64,000 bases of DNA from NCBI RefSeq assembly GCF_014306155.1, contig NZ_JACRWH010000002.1, forward strand, positions 1 to 64,000, in the 5' to 3' direction. The position numbers and the translations under genes are program-made. The DNA is from Holdemanella hominis. GTDB taxonomy: Bacteria; Bacillota_I; Bacilli_A; Erysipelotrichales; Erysipelotrichaceae. Positions 60,758 through 64,000 of this stretch are shown one piece after another. Under the pieces are notes generated by a model. That model saw nothing but the letters and a program-made list of their open reading frames with translations, ran no database searches and was not told the origin of the DNA. Numbering within the stretch: the stretch's first letter is position 1; each line of letters begins with the position of its first letter.

Positions 60758-62371
60758 CTAGTCATCATAGTATTCATCATATTCTTCGTAGTCAACATCA
60801 TCGTCCCAGGCATTTTCATCTTCATATTCCTGTTCTTCGATTTCTGCTAACTCTTCATCCGAATAGATTGGTTTCATATCTTCATAGTTGAATTTTTTTA
60901 CTTCAACTGGTTTCTTTTCTTCTTCAACCTTTTCTTTTTTAGGTTTAGAAACTTGAGGCTCTTCTTGTTTATTTGAAGCATCTGCCATAGATTCAAACTT
61001 AGAAGTATATTCCTTTACATCGGCAGCTGTCTTTTCTTTACGATTTTGTTTCGCAATACGAGCCAATTCTTCCATTTCATCGACTTCTTTTTCTTCAACT
61101 GTATTTTCTTTTTCAAATAATGTATCTTGAGAATGTTCTTCAACAGCATCCACTTCTTCATCTTCATAAGTAAAATCAGCTACATCGATGTTTTCAATAT
61201 CTGCTTCATTTGACTTTAATTCTTCAATCTTCTGTTGTTGCTTATAAGCACGTTCTTTGGCTTTCTTTTCTTCATACTCTTCTTGCATTTTCGCACTAAT
61301 AGCCATGTAATCAATACCCAATTCCTGCATTTCGCTTTCCGATTTGATATCGATCTTGTGATTTGTTAATTTTACAGCCAAACGCGCATTTTTACCACGC
61401 TTACCAATTGCCAATGATAATTGATTATCTGGAACAACAACAATCAATCCGTCTTTTACATTTTCATTTGGAATCACCGCAACACCCACACTAGGGCTTA
61501 ATGCATTCGCAATTAACTCACTAATGTTGTCAGACCATTCGAAGATATCGATTTTTTCACCGTTCAATTCTTCAATAATTGTCTGTACACGACTTCCACG
61601 AGGACCAATACATGCTCCAATTGGGTCGATGTTTTCATTGTGTGAATAAACGGCAATCTTACATCTTTCACCAGGATCACGAGCAATGGCTTTAATTTCA
61701 ATAATTCCATTGTAGATTTCTGGAACTTCACGTTCGAATAAACGACGAACAAATACTGGAGTTGCACGAGACACTAAAACTTGAGCACCCTTTGTTTCTT
61801 TGTTGACTTCAGTAATCACAACTAATATGTTGTCGCCTTCCTTATAATGTTCTGTTGGAATCTGAGCTGATTTTTTCATCATCGCAAATGTTTTACCAAT
61901 ATTTACAATGACGAATTTTTCTTCAACTGTTTCAATCGTTCCTAAAACCATTTCATCGACTTTGTCACAATATTCTTCGTAAACCAATGCTTTTTCAGCT
62001 TCACGAATCTTTTGTTTCATTACGTTTTTGGCAAGTACAACAGCCGCACGATCAAAATCCGTAAAATCTACTTCTTCTCCAACCATATCACCTAATTGAA
62101 TGTTTGGATTTTCTTTTTGAGCTTCTTCCAGTTCGATTTCTAATTCATCATCTTCCACTTCTTCAACAGCCATACGCTCGTGATAAATGTGAATCGTTCC
62201 ATCCTCAACATCCACACGAACATAAGCATCTGGAATTTCGATGTGTTTGCGGTAAGCCTTTGTCAAAGCTTCTTTTAAAGCATCTTCAACAATTTCTTTC
62301 GTTAATTGACGATCTGTTTCAATGCCCTGTAGAGCTTTTGCTAAATCTGCAACTTTAATTTTTGGTTTCAT
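60758..62371 (-). CDS. nusA: Transcription factor NusA with long acidic C-terminal extension
   Basis: 537 residues. N-terminal RNA-polymerase-binding domain (about 1-125), S1 domain (about 134-200), KH1 with DPIGACIGPRGSRVQTIIEE (about 250-269) and KH2 with LSLAIGKRGKNARLAVKLTN (about 315-334). NusA of Firmicutes usually ends at about 350-370 residues; here some 160 extra residues follow, highly charged (KE/DE-rich coiled-coil part, then an acidic end EYEDENAWDDDVDYEEYDEY). The extension is probably disordered. Controls pausing, termination and antitermination. Confidence 0.95.
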   Translation of the reverse strand: MKPKIKVADLAKALQGIETDRQLTKEIVEDALKEALTKAYRKHIEIPDAYVRVDVEDGTIHIYHERMAVEEVEDDELEIELEEAQKENPNIQLGDMVGEEVDFTDFDRAAVVLAKNVMKQKIREAEKALVYEEYCDKVDEMVLGTIETVEEKFVIVNIGKTFAMMKKSAQIPTEHYKEGDNILVVITEVNKETKGAQVLVSRATPVFVRRLFEREVPEIYNGIIEIKAIARDPGERCKIAVYSHNENIDPIGACIGPRGSRVQTIIEELNGEKIDIFEWSDNISELIANALSPSVGVAVIPNENVKDGLIVVVPDNQLSLAIGKRGKNARLAVKLTNHKIDIKSESEMQELGIDYMAISAKMQEEYEEKKAKERAYKQQQKIEELKSNEADIENIDVADFTYEDEEVDAVEEHSQDTLFEKENTVEEKEVDEMEELARIAKQNRKEKTAADVKEYTSKFESMADASNKQEEPQVSKPKKEKVEEEKKPVEVKKFNYEDMKPIYSDEELAEIEEQEYEDENAWDDDVDYEEYDEYYDD

Positions 62372-62381
62372 CTTTTTTCTC

Positions 62382-62840
62382 CTATACCTTTACAGCCGTC
62401 ATAATCAGCTGAATGTTACTCTTTTCAATAGTGATCTTCTTAGTTCTTGTTTTATCACGATATGAAATCGTTACATCATTTTCTGTAGCTTCAATTAGAT
62501 CACCGATGACTTGATCTAAGCCTTGTTTTGGATCTTTCATTTTGACAAAAACATATTTGCCAACTGCTCTTTGAATTTCTTCATCCGTACGAAGCTCTCT
62601 TTCCGCTCCTGGCGAACAAACTTCAAGCATGTATTCTTTGGCATACCAGTCTTTTTCATCAAGCATTGTGCCAATCGCATCTGAGCAAGTTGCACAAGTA
62701 TCCAAATCCATTGTACCGTCTTCTTTTTCAACCGAAACTCTTAATAATGGTGTACCTTGATTTGTAATCCATTCTAATTCATACAAATGGCATCCATTGT
62801 CATTAAGAACTTCTTCAATCCATTCTTTAAGATTGTCCAT
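62382..62840 (-). CDS. rimP: Ribosome maturation factor RimP
   Basis: 152 residues from MDNLKEWIEEVLNDNGCHLY (ATG 62840, AAGGAG 7 nt upstream; the longer frame crosses the promoter and is untranslated). EVCSPGAERELRTDEEIQRA (about 76-95) is the RimP signature. Acts in 30S assembly. First gene of the nus operon. Confidence 0.95.
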   Translation of the reverse strand: MDNLKEWIEEVLNDNGCHLYELEWITNQGTPLLRVSVEKEDGTMDLDTCATCSDAIGTMLDEKDWYAKEYMLEVCSPGAERELRTDEEIQRAVGKYVFVKMKDPKQGLDQVIGDLIEATENDVTISYRDKTRTKKITIEKSNIQLIMTAVKV

Positions 62841-62865
62841 ACATTTCTCCTTAGTAGCAAAATAT

Positions 62866-62936
62866 AAGGAGTGGTACAACCCACTCCTTGAATTTCTATA
62901 CAATTTATTTATAGCACAAAAAAGCTTTTTTTGCAA
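62866..62936 (-). promoter_or_regulatory. Promoter and leader hairpin of the nus operon
   Basis: On the minus strand TTGCAA (62936-62931), 17-bp spacer, TATAAA with TGC before it (62913-62908). The leader then forms AAGGAGTGG/CCACTCCTT (62889-62881 with 62874-62866), a stable hairpin 26 bp before the rimP start that could act in autoregulation or as a weak terminator. The -35 box overlaps the gmk stop codon. Confidence 0.65.
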
Positions 62937-63515
62937 CTATTTGTTTTCTTCAAGCTCAACATGACGAAGAATAATCGTCTTGATTAGCTCAGCTGCAAGC
63001 TTTGGATCATCATTGCATACAATATATTTGTATTGTGATACCATTTTCATTTCGTTGCTAGCCTTGGCAAGACGTTGTTGAATGATTTCTTCAGGCTCAG
63101 TGCTACGACCACGAATACGTCTTTCCAATTCCTCCATTGAAGGTGGAATAATAAAGATAGAAATCGCATCCGGACACTTTTCCTGGACTTGAATCGCTCC
63201 CTGCACTTCAATTTCCAATAAGACATTCTTTCCTTCATCGCGCAAGCGATTGACTTCCTTTAAAGGTGTTCCATAATAGTTTCCGACAAACTCGGCCCAC
63301 TCTAAAAGTCCACCTTCTTGAATGGCTTTTTCAAAATCTTCACGTGTTGAGAAGAAATAATCTCTTCCATCCACTTCTCCAGCACGTGGTTTACGTGTTG
63401 TCATTGATGTGGAATACGCTAAATTTAGGCGTTCATCTGTTTCAAAATATTTTCGAATTGTCCCTTTACCAACACCACTAGGACCGCTCAAAATGATTAA
63501 TAGACCTCTTTGCAT
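62937..63515 (-). CDS. gmk: Guanylate kinase
   Basis: 192 residues from MQRGLLIILSGPSGVGKGTI (63515). The frame extends to 63572, but those residues precede a GAGGGAGAG site and are not conserved in the family. P-loop GPSGVGKGT (11-19), GMP-binding TTRKPRAGEVDGRDYFFSTR (about 41-60) and LEIEVQGAIQV. Phosphorylates GMP to GDP. It stands alone here, not with rpoZ, and is divergent from rqcH. Confidence 0.95.
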   Translation of the reverse strand: MQRGLLIILSGPSGVGKGTIRKYFETDERLNLAYSTSMTTRKPRAGEVDGRDYFFSTREDFEKAIQEGGLLEWAEFVGNYYGTPLKEVNRLRDEGKNVLLEIEVQGAIQVQEKCPDAISIFIIPPSMEELERRIRGRSTEPEEIIQQRLAKASNEMKMVSQYKYIVCNDDPKLAAELIKTIILRHVELEENK

Positions 63516-63620
63516 GACAATCTTGCTCTCCCTCTTTTCATCCATTTTACAAGTCCAAACCATGTGTGTCAAATTTAATTTAACTATGTTATAATTCTTA
63601 TCAGACTAAGGAGGTCCACT

Positions 63621-64000
63621 ATGGCTATTGACGGATTATTTTTATACAATATTCAAGAAAAATTAAACGCATATACCCCATGTAAAATTGGTAAAATACA
63701 AAATATCAGCGATGAAGAAATATTGATTCATCTACACACACGAAATGAAGGAAACCAAAAGCTTGTCATTAATGTACATTCCAACACAAACCGTGTATAT
63801 ATTGCAAACTTTATTCCTGGCATTCAACCAGAACCATCCAACTTTGTAATGGTCTTAAGAAAGCTCTGCTCACAAGCCATTGTCGAATCTTTTGAACAAG
63901 TTGGCTATGACCGCATTTTATGTTTACACTTATCTTGTCGCAATGAATTTCAAGACCTTGTGAAATACGATCTAAATATCGAACTTATGGGGAAATACGC
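63621..64000 (+). CDS. rqcH: RqcH/NFACT-family protein, N-terminal part (runs off the window)
   Basis: ATG at 63621 with AAGGAGG 7 nt upstream; open to the window end (126 codons). The start MAIDGLFLYNIQEKLNAYTP, followed by IGKIQNISDEEILIHLHTRN, and SNFVMVLRKLCSQAIVESFE, then VGYDRILCLHLSCRNEF, is the NFACT-N domain of RqcH (fibronectin-binding-protein-like, Rqc2 homolog). RqcH adds alanine tails to nascent chains on stalled 50S subunits. TGTTATAAT upstream (about 63588) gives an extended -10 promoter. Confidence 0.92.
   Translation, partial: MAIDGLFLYNIQEKLNAYTPCKIGKIQNISDEEILIHLHTRNEGNQKLVINVHSNTNRVYIANFIPGIQPEPSNFVMVLRKLCSQAIVESFEQVGYDRILCLHLSCRNEFQDLVKYDLNIELMGKY

Noticed and set aside
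1..64000. CRISPR arrays, tRNA or rRNA genes, prophage
   Set aside because: No regularly spaced repeats, no cloverleaf or rRNA sequence and no phage structural genes were seen on reading both strands.

Overview
This is a low-GC, densely packed bacterial chromosome segment. Strong AGGAGG-type ribosome binding sites, a T-box leader on hisS, the bacterial nus/infB operon, GatD/MurT and a complete butyryl-CoA (thl-hbd-crt-bcd-etfBA) gene set point to an anaerobic, butyrate-type Firmicute. Gene content and protein style fit the Erysipelotrichia best, but that placement is inference, not a search result.

Layout. 1-1160: 3' part of an IS110-family transposase followed by a strongly structured non-coding stretch. 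1165-8138: EamA transporter, two small membrane proteins, an HscC-like Hsp70 with a tail-anchored J-protein, a broken gene, ROK glucokinase and a cardiolipin synthase. 8139-10269: a gene-poor block with a decayed gene, candidate small RNAs and many inverted repeats. 10270-13247: minus-strand cell-envelope cluster (small membrane protein, patatin, lipoprotein, secreted nuclease). 13401-15445: gatD-murT. 15558-16988: purB. 17017-31474: a long minus-strand housekeeping run covering metalloprotease, Mrp, Xer recombinase, TrmN6, DinB, RecN, TlyA, Dxs, IspA, XseB/A, NusB, 5'-nucleotidase, Asp23, RibF and TruB. 31585-31738: candidate 6S-like RNA. 31754-43165: HD protein, then minus-strand aspS, hisS with T-box, yebC, phoH, rpsU, murE, mtaB, rsmE, rluB, scpB and scpA. 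43256-47548: plus-strand amidase-like protein and a Nudix / ATP-grasp / esterase / phosphatase module. 47551-57736: threonine aldolase and the butyrate cluster with a perfect Rex operator between its divergent halves. 57847-64000: small membrane protein, rbfA-infB-ylxQ-ylxR-nusA-rimP, gmk and the start of rqcH.

How it works together. Two thiolases, Hbd, Crt, Bcd and EtfBA convert acetyl-CoA to butyryl-CoA while reoxidising NADH, and a YdiF-type CoA transferase can exchange the CoA with acetate. The Rex box ties this to the NADH/NAD ratio. Dxs and IspA feed isoprenoids; MurE, MurT/GatD and the amidase-like protein concern peptidoglycan. No CRISPR array, prophage or tRNA gene was seen.

Most worth a second look: the transposon-adjacent structured RNA, the HscC/J-protein pair whose J-domain carries HPE instead of HPD, the Nudix/ATP-grasp/esterase/phosphatase module, the amidase-like protein lacking one zinc ligand, and the RNA-like elements in the gene-poor block.
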